64,000 nt of DNA from Blepharisma japonicum (lineage: Eukaryota; Ciliophora; Heterotrichea; Heterotrichida; Blepharismidae). Shown here piece after piece: positions 22,941-34,324 of the stretch. Position 1 is the first letter of the stretch, and every line of letters starts with the position of its first letter. A program made the translations under genes and the position numbers. Where the stretch lies: positions 62,001 through 126,000 of the forward strand of contig CATKHK010000043.1 of the NCBI GenBank assembly GCA_949751835.1, in the 5' to 3' direction. Below the pieces are notes generated by a model, which was given only the letters and a program-made list of their open reading frames with translations, was not told the DNA's origin and ran no database searches.

Positions 22941-23846
22941 CTAGTCTTTAAAATAGGCTCCTGATATTATATTGTAGTCACGGTTTCCTCTCCATAGTGA
23001 TTTAAGCCTCTCATTTCTCTCCTCAGAAATCCTGTCAACTGTAGGTACAAATAAACTGTTATGGGTATTATGATATTGCTCTGGGACCTCATCTTCTACT
23101 CTTTTTAGTCCTCTTGGCTTCTCAACTGGCGGATTTTCTGTATTTGAGTTGAAAAATCCGATTCCTGGGCTGGTTCCTCTGTATTTTAACATATTCATAG
23201 CCCTTGCTTCTCTTTTCAGCCTATCTTCTTGCTCTTTTATCATCTCTTGCTTCTGCATTTTTCAATAATGGCTGCTTAAATCAGGCCTATCCGGCGAGTC
23301 TACTCCTAAAATTCCATTAGGATACGCATTTGCAATGATCCTTTCTTGTTTGATAATCCCAAGCCTTTCATTTTTTAATTTTTTATATTCTTTTTCTCTA
23401 TATTTTGCAGCCTCATAGAGTTGTCTTCTTTTAGAAGGCAAAATTCTTTTCTGGTACTCAGCATCATCCTCAATCTGTCTTTTTTCTAACTGACTCATTT
23501 TTTCACCAATTTTTATCATATCAGGCTGAGAAGGCTCAAATGGGCGTTGGTCATTTCTTCACGACACCATTGTCATTGGCTTAGTATCTTTTGTTAAAAA
23601 TGCTGGAGCCTCACTTGTACGTGGTAGTGAAATAAAAGCAGGACTAGGACGGATATTTGTATCACCATTAAGAAAAGGAGCTAATGCAGGGTTAGGCTGT
23701 GAGGGTGGTAAAGACATCGCCGAATTTCGTTTGCTTGAGAATAATTTTTCGCCCCATTGTGAACTCAGGAATTTGTCAAGGTGTTTGGCGTCCCAGGTAG
23801 ACCCATGAAGTGTGACACTTGGCTTGTTATGGAAGTTTACGTTCAT
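22941..23846 (-). CDS. Hypothetical charged protein, 301 aa
   Basis: The frame is joined by TGA Trp codons at 23559 (MVSWRNDQRP) and 23262 (SHYWKMQKQ). I do not recognise the family. The N-terminus (TLHGSTWDAKHLDKFLSSQWGEKLF) looks folded and may be a conserved short domain. The middle and C-terminal parts are rich in Glu, Lys and Arg with predicted helices (KKLKNERLGIIKQERI, MIKEQEDRLKREARAMNML). Similar charged helical proteins are common in the ciliary axoneme and basal body. It shares strand and a 26-nt gap with the coiled-coil gene upstream. Function unknown. Confidence 0.7.
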
Positions 23847-23872
23847 ATCAGTTATATGATTATTAAAATATT

Positions 23873-26353
23873 TTAATTTTTATTATTAGTGCTATTTTCT
23901 TCAGAATCAGGAACCAAAGACTGTGCAGATCTTGATGATGATAAAACCCTATTTACATCAAGTCCTGAACTTTTCCGAATATCAGGGAATTTTAGTAGGC
24001 TGTCTTTCTTTTTTCTCTCTTGTTTATACTGAGGGGAATCTAAAATTGTGGGCTTTTTTTCAAGTCTTTTTACCTTTATAAGTCCAATTTCAATTTTCCT
24101 AACTTCATTAAGAATTGCTTGATTATTTAATTCTCGTTTTTGCTTTATTGTAATTTCACTGCTATGATTCAAATGATGTGGCGACAAAACAGGCAAAGGT
24201 GGAGATACTGACAAATCAGATGGTGAGGGATTAATAGTATTCGATATATAAAGTCGCTTAGAATTTGAATTCGGCTCATAACCCCTTTCTTCTTCATCTT
24301 CTTCAGGAATTTCATTAAAAAGCTCATTTACTTCTTCATGAAACTTTATCCTAGGATTTTCAATTCTAGGACTTGCTGGCTCTAGTACTTGGAATCTTTG
24401 TAAAAACTGCTCAAAATCGTCTTTTAATTGAAAAGTGTTTTTCTTTTTAGCACTTCTCATTTGTTTTAGCTTGAATTCTATAATAGACCGCATTAATGGG
24501 TCAGTAGTTTTGATACTGTCGGTGCTTTCTGTGCTGTTAAAGAGTTCTTCCATTTCAATGGTTTTTCGTCGGATCATGGTCCGGTCTGGTCTTCTATTTA
24601 CACTGCTTTCTAGCCGCGTTTGGATTTCATTTATATGCTCAGCCATACTTTTCACGAGTCCAAACAAGGTTTCAGAAGCAGCAGATAGCTTTAGCTGTAT
24701 ATTTTTGTGACTGGTACAATAAAGCATTGGAAATTTGCTTAAAATTTCGTGCGTGGTTCTGCTATCCCCAAGGTTTAATAAAAATGTTTTTAATTCTCTT
24801 GCATTTGTAAAATATCTAATGATCATATTTTCATTAGCTTTTTCTGAAAATACATTAGCCTGCTCTTCTTCTCCAGGGAACATATCTAAATAAAAATTCT
24901 TCGTCGCAGGAGTTTGATATAGTGAAGACTGCAAAATATTTTCTATATTAGAAAATGAATTTTCATTCCCAGCAGGCGACATATCGTTGTTGCCTCTTAT
25001 AGAATCTTTTATTAAATCTTCAAACTTATGCTTTAATTCTTCTAATTTTTCTCTCATTGTTTCTGAGCCAGTCTCTGTTTCTACATAATCAGCTTGTGTC
25101 AGAAGTCTTTGTGTTATCTGTATTATATAAAGTAAAGTATAAATAGAAAAATTTTCATTTCTATTAGAAATCATACGATGAGATAGTCCAGGAGTTTCTT
25201 CAATAAAAGATAAAAGCTGGTTATAAGTTTCTGCTTTTGTGCTTTGGAAAATAGTTGAGGATTTTTGCTTCATGCTTTCAAGCTGGCTTTCGTAGTTTTC
25301 ATTGATTGACCTGAATTCTATTAACTCGCTTTTTAAAGTCTCATAGTCTTTTTTGAAAATTTCTTGCTGCTCTGTAAGGTTTATATAGTAAACTTGTAAA
25401 TGATCATATTTATAAGCGATAAGCTGGTACTCTTCAATTATTTTGTCTGCTTCTTCTATATTAAAACCTGTTTTTCCTATTTCTTTTCCTGTGATTTTTG
25501 CTATAGTTTTTAACGATTGGTTAAGCTCGCTTAAAGATTCCATTTGTTTTTTAAGCAAATTTTGATTCTCTGTGTATTTTTCTAATTTTTTTTCTACTTT
25601 GTTTAGCATGCTTTTTGTTTTGTAATCAAATTCTTTTTTCTTAAGCTTGTTTTGGGTTATTTGCTTCATGCTGTCTTTGATTTTGGTATTGATCGTGTCA
25701 ATAATTTCTTTTTTTTGGTCAATTTTTTGAGATCTTACATTTTTTTCTTTTGTATATATTTTATTCATTTTTCATACTTCATATTGTGCTGCAAGCAAAT
25801 TTGTGCCGGATTTTTGTGAAGTGTATTTTACATCTCCTAAATGTCTGGTAATTCGATTATAAATAACTGTTATATCTTCGACATCTCCTTTTATTTTTAA
25901 ATGTTGAGCTCTGGTCCTAATCAGCATGTTATTAAGTTGATCGGTCCTTTCTAGCTCTAAAAGTTCTTTGTTTTCAATCTCATTAATCTGTTCTTGCAGT
26001 TGATCTAATTTATATTCAAGTATTTCTATAGATTTTTCTTTCAGTGGACTTTGTATAATTGCATGAGAAGGGGACGTCGGGTTTTCCAAAGCTTCCATTT
26101 GCCGCTTTAAAAACTCCAGTTTGCCTTGCTTTTTCTGATTTTTGAAAACTTGGTTATTTAAAGTTGACCTAAGATGAGAAAGTTTCAAATTTTCACGAGC
26201 AAACTCAGGAGTTTCAAGCTTCAGCTTATTTAGATATTCTTGTTCCAGCTCTTTTTCTGTTTCTGCAAATTCTTCGTTAAAGCTAATTTGTTTGGCCTGA
26301 TATTGCTGCTGATTCAGCAATAATGTAGTATTGAAGCGTATCATCTCGCTCAT
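23873..26353 (-). CDS. Coiled-coil protein, possibly axonemal docking type
   Basis: The protein is 826 aa, joined by a TGA Trp at 25772 (QYEVWKMNKIY). Residues about 20-380 are long coiled coils (FAETEKELEQEYLNKLKLE, KLEFLKRQMEALEN, KKLEKYTENQNLLKKQMESL). Residues about 390-550 are a mixed helical region (YTLLYIIQITQRLLTQADY), and the rest is disordered with Pro/Ser. The N-terminal arrangement resembles outer-dynein-arm docking proteins (CCDC63/CCDC114/CCDC151 type), but no diagnostic motif was confirmed. It is most likely cytoskeletal. Two neighbouring same-strand genes of similar character suggest, but do not prove, related roles. Confidence 0.7.
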
Positions 26354-26647
26354 ATTGGATAGTGAGTGAAATTAATTTCATTAAATCCATTTTGAGATTT
26401 TAAAAGAACTCATAATATTAAGACATATATTATATACGATTAGGAGGAATTATAGTATAAAGAATCTATCCTTAAAATAGGGCTGATTAACTGTATGTGA
26501 TTAATGTATGAATTTTATTGTCTAGCTGATAATAGGGATTTTATGATATAAAGAAATGAACATTGATACAATAAAATAAGCGACGTATTATGCCATTAAA
26601 AGAAGTAAAATGATCGCTAAAAATGATTAATAATTTTATTAATCGAT

Positions 26648-28024
26648 ATGGGAGCATATTTTTCTTCTCGTAATCATGAATTAAACAATCTTGACTTGAA
26701 GAAACCTGTTAAATTTATGGCAACTATGCTTACGAAATGTAAATAGTATTCAGGAAATAAAGAAGAAATTTCCAATTTATTTAGAAGATTCACAAGCTCA
26801 CAAAATATTGGCGAATTTTATATTGATAATGGAATGATACGTATCATATTCAGATCTTCCAATGCACAAGGGATGGAAAACGAAATCCTCCGCATTTTTC
26901 ATGTGAAAGGCCGAGTAAATGCTATGGAAATTCTTGCAGTTTTGATTCTTTATTCCACTTTAAACTGAAAAGAAAAAATAAAAATCATGCTAAATGTATT
27001 TGACTTTGATGGAAATAAAGCAATTTCTAAAGATGAGATGGTTATCTTATGTCAGTCTTTTTTGAGAGGATTTTCTTGTGTAACTGATAATCCATTAATT
27101 TCAATAGAGGCCTGCAAAATTTTAGCTGAAATTGTATTTGAACAGGTTGGAAAAGATGCTAACGGTCTTTTAACTTATGATGATTTGTGTGCGTGGATTA
27201 GTATATATAGCGACATCCATGAGCTTTTTATGACAAATCAGGCTGAAGAGGCTAAAAAAATAAAATCGACTCGTAGAAAAAGCATTTTAATTGGGGGTCT
27301 TTACAAAACGAATCAAAATCGTACAAAAAATGCATCATATTTTTCAGAAAAAAACAAAAATTCAACAGAAAAGTATAGCCCCGCACATAAAAAAAGCACA
27401 TCAACAGGTAATAGACAAAGAAAATTATTTATAGTAGGAAATAAAAATGTACGATATACTAAAGAATATATAGAGTCTTTATATGCTCTCTACCAGAGTG
27501 TTGAGCAGAATTCCAAAGTTTCTTTGAAATGTAATTCTTATTTAGCATTAAAAGTTGAATTGATCAAGCATCAAAAATTCTCAAATCTTGCTTACAGCTT
27601 AACTCTTCAATACCCACACCATGAATATATCACTTTTAAAGAGTTTTTGATTGCTGCCTGCCCAAATGCTGAATTATTTCAAATAAACAGAATGATAAAA
27701 TGAGTCAAGAATGAAGCTAGCCCACTTCCTGCTATAAAAAGAGCTCATCAAACCAGTAAACGAAAGCTAACATTTGGGACAGCAAATACCTATAGACGAG
27801 TTTTTGAAAAAATCGACACAAACCATGATGGATCATTAGATGTCCAAGAATTAGAAGTTGGCTTCAAAGATGTCGCTTCAAAAGAAGGAATTGAAAAAAT
27901 TTTCAAGGAATATGACGCTGATCATAACGAAAAAATTGATTTAAAAGAATTTTTCAGGTTAATGGCACCTCCAAGCATGGAAATCACTGATGATATTTTG
28001 AGAGTATTTGAAGAGGAAAAATAA
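26648..28024 (+). CDS. EF-hand calcium-binding protein (paralogue 2), probably myristoylated
   Basis: The protein is 453 aa after removal of intron 26739-26753. It is read through several TGA Trp codons, including STLNWKEKIK and MIKWVKNEA. The start MGAYFSSRN gives Gly2 and Ser6, a good N-myristoylation site. Four EF-hands are visible: DFDGNKAISKDE (good), a degenerate VGKDANGLLTYDDL, DTNHDGSLDVQELE (good) and DADHNEKIDLKEFF (good). Length, layout and intron position match the gene at 2055, but that copy lacks Ser6, so only this one looks myristoylated. A Ca2+-myristoyl switch at a membrane is plausible. Confidence 0.82.
26739..26753 (+). other. 15-nt intron, conserved with paralogue
   Basis: GTAAATAGTATTCAG splits a Trp codon (T|GA) after MLTK, the same place and phase as 2143-2157 in the paralogue. 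Its in-frame TAG would otherwise stop translation at residue 31. Confidence 0.85.
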
Positions 28025-28136
28025 ATGTAGAAATAATTTTATTTTCGTAATGAATAGCAAGAGTGCTTTAAAATTTAATTTAAATGCTTTTCCTATTTAA
28101 AATTCAGGGATAATTTTTTATTTTTTAATCACGCAA

Positions 28137-29780
28137 TTATCTTCTTCTTGAAGTCAACAACTCAATTGATTTTTTGAGACCATAAGTCACGTCTTTCATG
28201 GAGGGTCTCCTTATTGGATCTTCAGTCCACATTTCTCTCATTAATGATACAAATCTTGGGTATTCGTACTCATATTCTTCATCAACCCTTGGCCTTCTGC
28301 TTTTTTTCTTTAATTCATTATAAAACTCTTTCCTTGATAGTCTATGCCCTTTTGCAGATTCTAAATAATCAAAAGGCGGTCTTGTATGTAAAATGTAATA
28401 AAGACACATCCCAAATGACCAAACGTCAGATTTTTCATTTGGATTTGAGCCTCTTATCTGCTCTGGAGAACAGTATAGCAAAGTGAATCCTGGTTTAATA
28501 TTTTTAACATTTTTTAAATGCTCAGATAAGCCAAAATCAGCAAGCTTTGGACATGGATCATAATTGCCAGCTAAAAAGATATTTGAAGGTTTTATATCAA
28601 AATGGCAGATTCTTTTTGAATGCATAAATTCCAATCCCATCGCAGAGCCAAGTAAAATATTAAATCTTGATGAAATATCAACGTCAGGATTTTCACTCAA
28701 GTATCTATTTAAATTTCCTTTATTGCAATATTCCATTACAATCCCAGTTCTATTTTTATACCTAATAATTCCATATACAGCAACTATATTGTCATGTGGC
28801 AATAGTTTCATTATTTGATATTCTTTTAGAATTCTGTCAACGGCTTTTTTTTCACTTTTTTCATCTTCTTGGTTTTCTTTAGGGAATTTTATTGCAACTT
28901 TTTTACCACAAAGCTCATTTTGGAATATTTCCCCAAAACCACCTTTATCCAATAAATTGCTGCCTGAAGTAATTTCACTAAATTGAAGCTGGCTATGAGG
29001 TATGACATCGTGGACGGATACATACATTTTTGTGTGGCATTTTAAAGGAATCATTTTTATTAAAAATTCATTTGCATCTTTTTGCATTCTTATTTGGTAT
29101 TGTTTTCTTGCTTTTTGAGGTGTCATATTATCAGGTATTTTTACTTTTTTTGCGATTTTTGAAAGTCTTCTTGGGATAAATTTAAATGATACATCAGCCA
29201 TAAATCCATTTACAATGATATGGTTTTTTGGAAATTTTTTAAACTCAATTCCGCTATTGTAAACCGCATTTAATATTTCAATAATTTCTTTAATAATCCC
29301 TGCATTAATGCTGAAACATTGAAAATACTTTTCTAATGTGGCTCCTTCATAACCTTCATAAATTAATTTCTTCCCATTCATAATTAGCTGGTCCATATCA
29401 AAAAGATTTCTTAAAAAATCATTCGCCTGAATAAAATCCAGAATTTCTCATTCTTCTTCCATTGAAACGTGCTCTTCATCCATTTCAGCCTTGTCTTCAA
29501 TTTCAGGGTCTGTTTTTTGTGCACTATTTTCTTCATCGGAATTTTGATCGTTTTCCTTTTGATATTTATTTTCTTCAGCTTTTCTTTGAAATTCTTTTGA
29601 AGGGTCGTTTATATTAGGTCTATTTCCAAGGCCGATGTTGATTAGTCCTTTATTTTGAATTGTAGATTCTCTGTTAATGTTTGGATCTAGGAAAGACTGA
29701 TTCCTATTGGGGCTTAGAGGCTCTTTTTGTGCTTGATGCTTCATAATTCTTTGTCTTGATCTTGATTGACTTGGCTCCAT
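28137..29780 (-). CDS. TKL-like protein kinase with HFD catalytic loop
   Basis: The protein is 547 aa, joined by a TGA Trp at 29448 (EEEWEILDF). Residues 1-110 are acidic and disordered; 110-270 are a folded unique region. The kinase domain begins at about 278 (DKGGFGEIF), with VAIKF lysine, HFDIKPSNIFL catalytic loop, DFGLS, a CSPEQIRG activation end and DVWSFGMCLYYIL. The catalytic Asp and metal-binding residues are present, but the usual Arg before the Asp is Phe, so it is a non-RD kinase that probably does not need activation-loop phosphorylation. General similarity is to tyrosine-kinase-like kinases. Substrate unknown. Confidence 0.85.
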
Positions 29781-30201
29781 TTTGTCTTAGTTAATTGTGC
29801 TTTAATAACTTGGAAAATGATAGATAATAAATTGATGAAAATTAAAACGCAAGAAAATCATTGTACATAATATATAATGGGTTAATTATTTTGTATAAGT
29901 TTAAAGGTTCTTAAGAGTTAAATAATCACAAAATTTCAACAAATCAATAAATTCCTCAAATAATCTAAATATATTTAATTTCTTTAATTTAAATACAAAT
30001 CTTAAACAAATGATTTGAGTTCAAGGAATATTTTATATTAAATCAATAATTTAATCCCGATAATATTCGCCTGTAACAGTGTAGGAGGAAATAAATAACC
30101 ATTGTCTTTTTCTCCTTCTTTATCTTTTATTCAAAGACCAATAGAAAAACGGATAATTCACTCTATTTTTAAGTTAAATGCAGCATTAATAATAACGAAT
30201 A
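29781..30201. other. Intergenic, divergent promoter region
   Basis: This 421-nt AT-rich gap lies between divergent starts. Nothing recognisable was seen. Confidence 0.5.
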
Positions 30202-31287
30202 ATGGAAAGGCTTGATCTTCTCTACCAGCACATTTGTCCCGAAGTGATATTTAAGCCTTCTGAATACTCAAATTTTGTGCAAATCAATAGACCATCTCAA
30301 CTAAATGCAATTAATCAAAACATGGTCCATAGCATTACAGCCTGCATAAACAGAACCCGAGCTTGGAGGAAAAATTTCGTAATATCAGGAGTAAACCATA
30401 AATCATTTGGCGCTGGAGGAGACCTTGATATGATAACCAAAAATGTAGCTTGTGTCGCTGAATTTTTGAGAAGTTTACATCATATGTTTTATTCTATTTC
30501 ACAACTGCCGACAGAAACTATAAGCTTGTGAACAGGATACGTGATAGGAAGCGGAGCTGGAGTTGCCTGCTCTTGTAATGTCCGCGTAGCCTTTCCTAGC
30601 TCCTGCTACATCATGCCTGAAAATCATATTGGTTTATTCCCTGATGTTGGCGCTTCTTATTTTCTAACTCATTATTGTCCTTTGGACATTGGGCTTTATT
30701 TAAGCTTGACAGGTTCAAAACTCAGAGGAGCTGACTGCTATATTAGTGGTCTTTGCAATTACTATATTCCTGAGGATTTTCCTATAAGTTTATTTTTAGA
30801 AGAATTAGAACGTTTTGATTCCCCTTTATTTGCCATCAAAAGGTTCCACCAAGAGCCAAAATCTAGTGAGTCTATGCTAATTCAGCAGAGAGATAGTATT
30901 TATGAATGTTTTTCCAATGTAAATTCTGTAGAAGAAGTTATAGAAAAATTAAAAAAAAAAAATTCTCGCTGGGCTAAAGAAACTTTGGCAGCCATAAATG
31001 GCATGTGTCCTTTATCATTGAAGGTAGCTTTTGAAGCGTTTATGGCTGGGAAGGATATGAACCTTTGTGAGTGTTTAGAAATGGAGTTTAATTTGGAGTA
31101 TCATTTGATGGTGCATGAAAATTATAATTTTCTAACAGGAGCAACACATAAATTAAAAAAACAAGCCCCCGTGCCTTGGATGCCAGCTTCATTGGATAAG
31201 ATTACTAATGAGATGGTGGGGAATGCTTTTTTCAGTCCAAGAGGATTGAGACTTCGGCTTAAAGAGCTCAATAGTACATTTGAGTAA
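30202..31287 (+). CDS. 3-hydroxyisobutyryl-CoA hydrolase (HIBCH-like)
   Basis: The protein is 361 aa, with a TGA Trp at 30529 (ISLWTGYVIGSG). It is a crotonase fold: INRPSQLNAINQNM substrate-entry motif, FGAGGDLD oxyanion-hole segment, and MPENHIGLFPDVGASYFL, which carries the Glu and Asp catalytic pair typical of HIBCH rather than of plain enoyl-CoA hydratases. The C-terminal half has the HIBCH-specific helices. The enzyme releases 3-hydroxyisobutyrate from its CoA ester in valine breakdown, usually in mitochondria. No clear N-terminal transit peptide is visible, so the location is uncertain. Confidence 0.88.
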
Positions 31288-31368
31288 ATAATTAACATTA
31301 TTTATAAAGGGCAGATTATTTAAATATCTATTAAAAACTATTATGAATATAAACAAAATAATTTAAAA

Positions 31369-33703
31369 TTAAGGATTATACATATTAAAAGTAATTTCCT
31401 CCGGCGGACTAGGCTGTGCGCTATATACTTCAGTATTTTCTGAAGAATCCAACTTTTCTTCCTCTTCAAGCTCTATCAGTCTTGACACCCTTATTGGTGG
31501 TAGCTTTCTTCTCGGCTGCATTGACAGTCTTTCTCTTGCATCATCATACGCTTTGGCAGAGGTTGATTTTGCCTCATTAACCTCATTTTCCAGCAAATTA
31601 ACCTTTTTTTGTAAGTTTTTCAAGGAGTCAAGTATTTCTGGGACTCCGAACTCTTTTTTCTTTTTAATGTTTCTCTCCGAAATTTCCATCATTTTTTTCT
31701 GTTTACTTTCTGCGATATCTTTAATTTCTTGCAAAGTCATAACAGTCAAATTACTTGATTTTGTAGCCTTCATGATTTCTTTCATTTCAAATTTTGCCTT
31801 TGTATTGGCTTTATCTCTTGCTTCTGCGATATCTTTCATTTGTTTAAAAATTATTGGAAATTCGCTTTCTATTATTTTTACCAAGTCTTTTCCCATAACT
31901 AAAACATCACAGTCTAGAGCAGCCTGAACAGTATATTTTCTATCAATTCCGAACAGTACTTCAATATCTCCAAAATATGACTCTTTTTGGATACTTTTAT
32001 AAACAAGGCTTGATTTTTGGATATAATTGGCTCGGCCTCCTATTAAAAAATAAATTTCGTCTGCATATTCTCCTTCACTATAAAATAAAGATCCTTGCTC
32101 AAAAAAAACATCACGCAAAAATGGAACTATAGAAGACACAAAAACTTGGTCTTTGCTTTTAAAAAATGGTAGATTTTTGGCAGCTCCTTTATGCATTTCA
32201 ATTGATACTTCATACCTTAAATTTCGTGGTATTTCATTAAGGATATTTTGTTTTGCTGTTAATGAGTATCCTTGCTGTTCAGTCGAATATTTTAATGCTT
32301 TTCTGAGTTTTTGTCTTAAATCAAGGTTAAGATGTGCATCTTTTGCGAATTCGTCAATAATTTCAAGCTTAGATATCAAAAGTTTTTCCTTGGTATCAAG
32401 ACCCGCTAGCATTGAAGATAGAGATCCTACAGTAAAAGAGATAAAAAATAAAGCAAACATCATCCAGCACATAGCTAATGATCTTTCTAAAACAGTTAAT
32501 GCATTTATATCTCCATAGCCAACTGTACATAGAGTCGTCACTGCTCAATACATTGAAAGTGAATATTTAGCTGGCTGTGAATAATCCACATATCCAAGCC
32601 TAACAACTCAGCTATTTGGATTATAATCATCTAATGAATAGGACATATACCAAAAACAAGCCATAATGTGGATAATTATAAAAATGGCTCCAAAAGTCTT
32701 CAGAAGCCTTAATGCACTCTGCTTAAGCCGAAGAATTTTTTGGACACTTTCCATAAATTCATTTTGCCCTTCATTTGAAAAAATCCTTGATATTTGTAGA
32801 AGCCTAAATAGCCTAGGCAGTCTGAGCAGCCTTAAAAGATTGCTATATCCTTTGGTAGCTTTTAAATTTGTGGTATTTTTGGTTATAACCCCAAAAGGCA
32901 TACATGATATAATGTCAACAATCATCCAGGATTTTAGATATTTTGTCACAATTTTTTTCCTATCAGTAATAAACGTCCCATCGTCATCATGATAAGCTGT
33001 AAAACACGTAAAAATGATATCTATTCCGAATAAAACATTCAGCATTACATCATCAATATAAAACCAAAACTCTTGATCATAATTATCATTAAATGCAATA
33101 TTATAAGGTAATAGTGTAGCTGTGTATAGCAATAAAATTATGATAAATAAGTTCCAAAACATCTTTGTGGGTTCCCTCGGGTCGAACATGAAGGATGGGA
33201 CTGCTTCTTTTTTTACTTCTTTAAAAGCTTGTAAAGCATAATTTTCATTTTTTTTTACTAGAGCTTCAATATTTGTTTTCATTGAGTCTTGATGAAATAA
33301 ACTTCCAGAAGTTCCATATAAATTAACTTCAGCGCATATATGTTGAATAAGTAACTTCGTCCGAAGCTTGAGTCGAGTCCTTTTTCAAACATCTAAATAT
33401 TTTGGATTAATTACAGGAGTATTCCGAGTTTGTCTTTTGTTTCTTTCTGTTGATGAAAGATCTTCAAGATCTATTTCATCATTAGGTTTTTTAGGGATTG
33501 ATAGTGGGATTATTATGCTAGAATATGATGTTGATTTTGAAGGAGCCCCTGTTTCTGTCATCGATATACGAGAAGATTTAAGGGTCCGCGTATAACTGCT
33601 AGCTGGGGATGGAAGAAGCGTAATACTGTCATCAATTGATGGATTTTCAGTAACCGCATGCTTTTGGAATAATCTTTTTAACACCTACTTTGAAATTTAC
33701 CAT
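31369..33703 (-). CDS. CNBD-type voltage-gated potassium channel (copy 1)
   Basis: The protein is 772 aa after removal of a 16-nt intron (33685-33700) lying directly after the ATG. It has a six-helix channel core: S1 ILLLYTATLLPYNIAF, an S4 with regularly spaced arginines (LLRLLRLPRLFRLLQISRIF), a pore with WAVTTLCTVGYGD (the Trp is TGA) and an S6 followed by a C-linker (KLEIIDEFAKDAHLNLDL). A cyclic-nucleotide-binding-domain fold follows (QGSLFYSEGEYADEIYFL, SYFGDIEVLFGIDRKYTV). Family: KCNH/HCN-like K+ channels. The usual phosphate-binding Arg is replaced by the YT/KY context, so ligand binding is doubtful. It is a tandem neighbour of a close paralogue. Confidence 0.92.
33685..33700 (-). 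other. 16-nt intron directly after the start codon
   Basis: On the minus strand the start ATG (33701-33703) is followed by GTAAATTTCAAAGTAG, 16 nt, then GTG TTA AAA AGA. The paralogue has the same arrangement with a 15-nt intron and an aligned VLKR start. An exon of just three bases encodes only Met. Confidence 0.85.
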
Positions 33704-34324
33704 ATAATTGCTGCGAAATTAAAATATAATTTTGAGGAATTGTATAAATTTTATATCAGAATTATCTAAACTTAGAATGGTTTATTTTTAATTGGAAGAT
33801 TTTTATATAAGTGTGAGATCTTTAAGTACAAGATATATAAAAAAGGGAAAGAAAATTGTATTTAAAACTGTAAATTTAATAAAATTAATATCAGTTATTT
33901 GAGCTATGTGAAACTTTTAGAAAAGCCCTGGGTTTAATACCTTTTTATTAAAATTTATAACAGGCTTAGATTATTTTTATATTTTACAATTAATTATAAA
34001 ATGGCTCCTTATTTTTAATCAATGGTATCAACACCTATATATCTATATATAAAATAATATTAAATTTTTTGAAATTAATATTATCCAATGACTGATAAAT
34101 AGAGATTTATAGATAGAATAATCATTGTATCTTTATAAAGTATGATAAACCTGATGAATCATTTTTTAAATAAATTTTTTATTGAAATACATTTTTTTGG
34201 ATCTGCACATTAATCAACTATTTGTCCAATCTTTATAATATTTCCATACTCAGCAAATGAACATGAAATTATTTTTACATACAAAATGAAGGCTATCTTT
34301 GGAAAAAAGATTATAATTAACGCT
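33704..34324. other. Spacer between tandem channel genes
   Basis: This 621-nt AT-rich spacer holds the 5' region of channel copy 1 and the 3' end of copy 2. No gene was seen. Confidence 0.5.
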
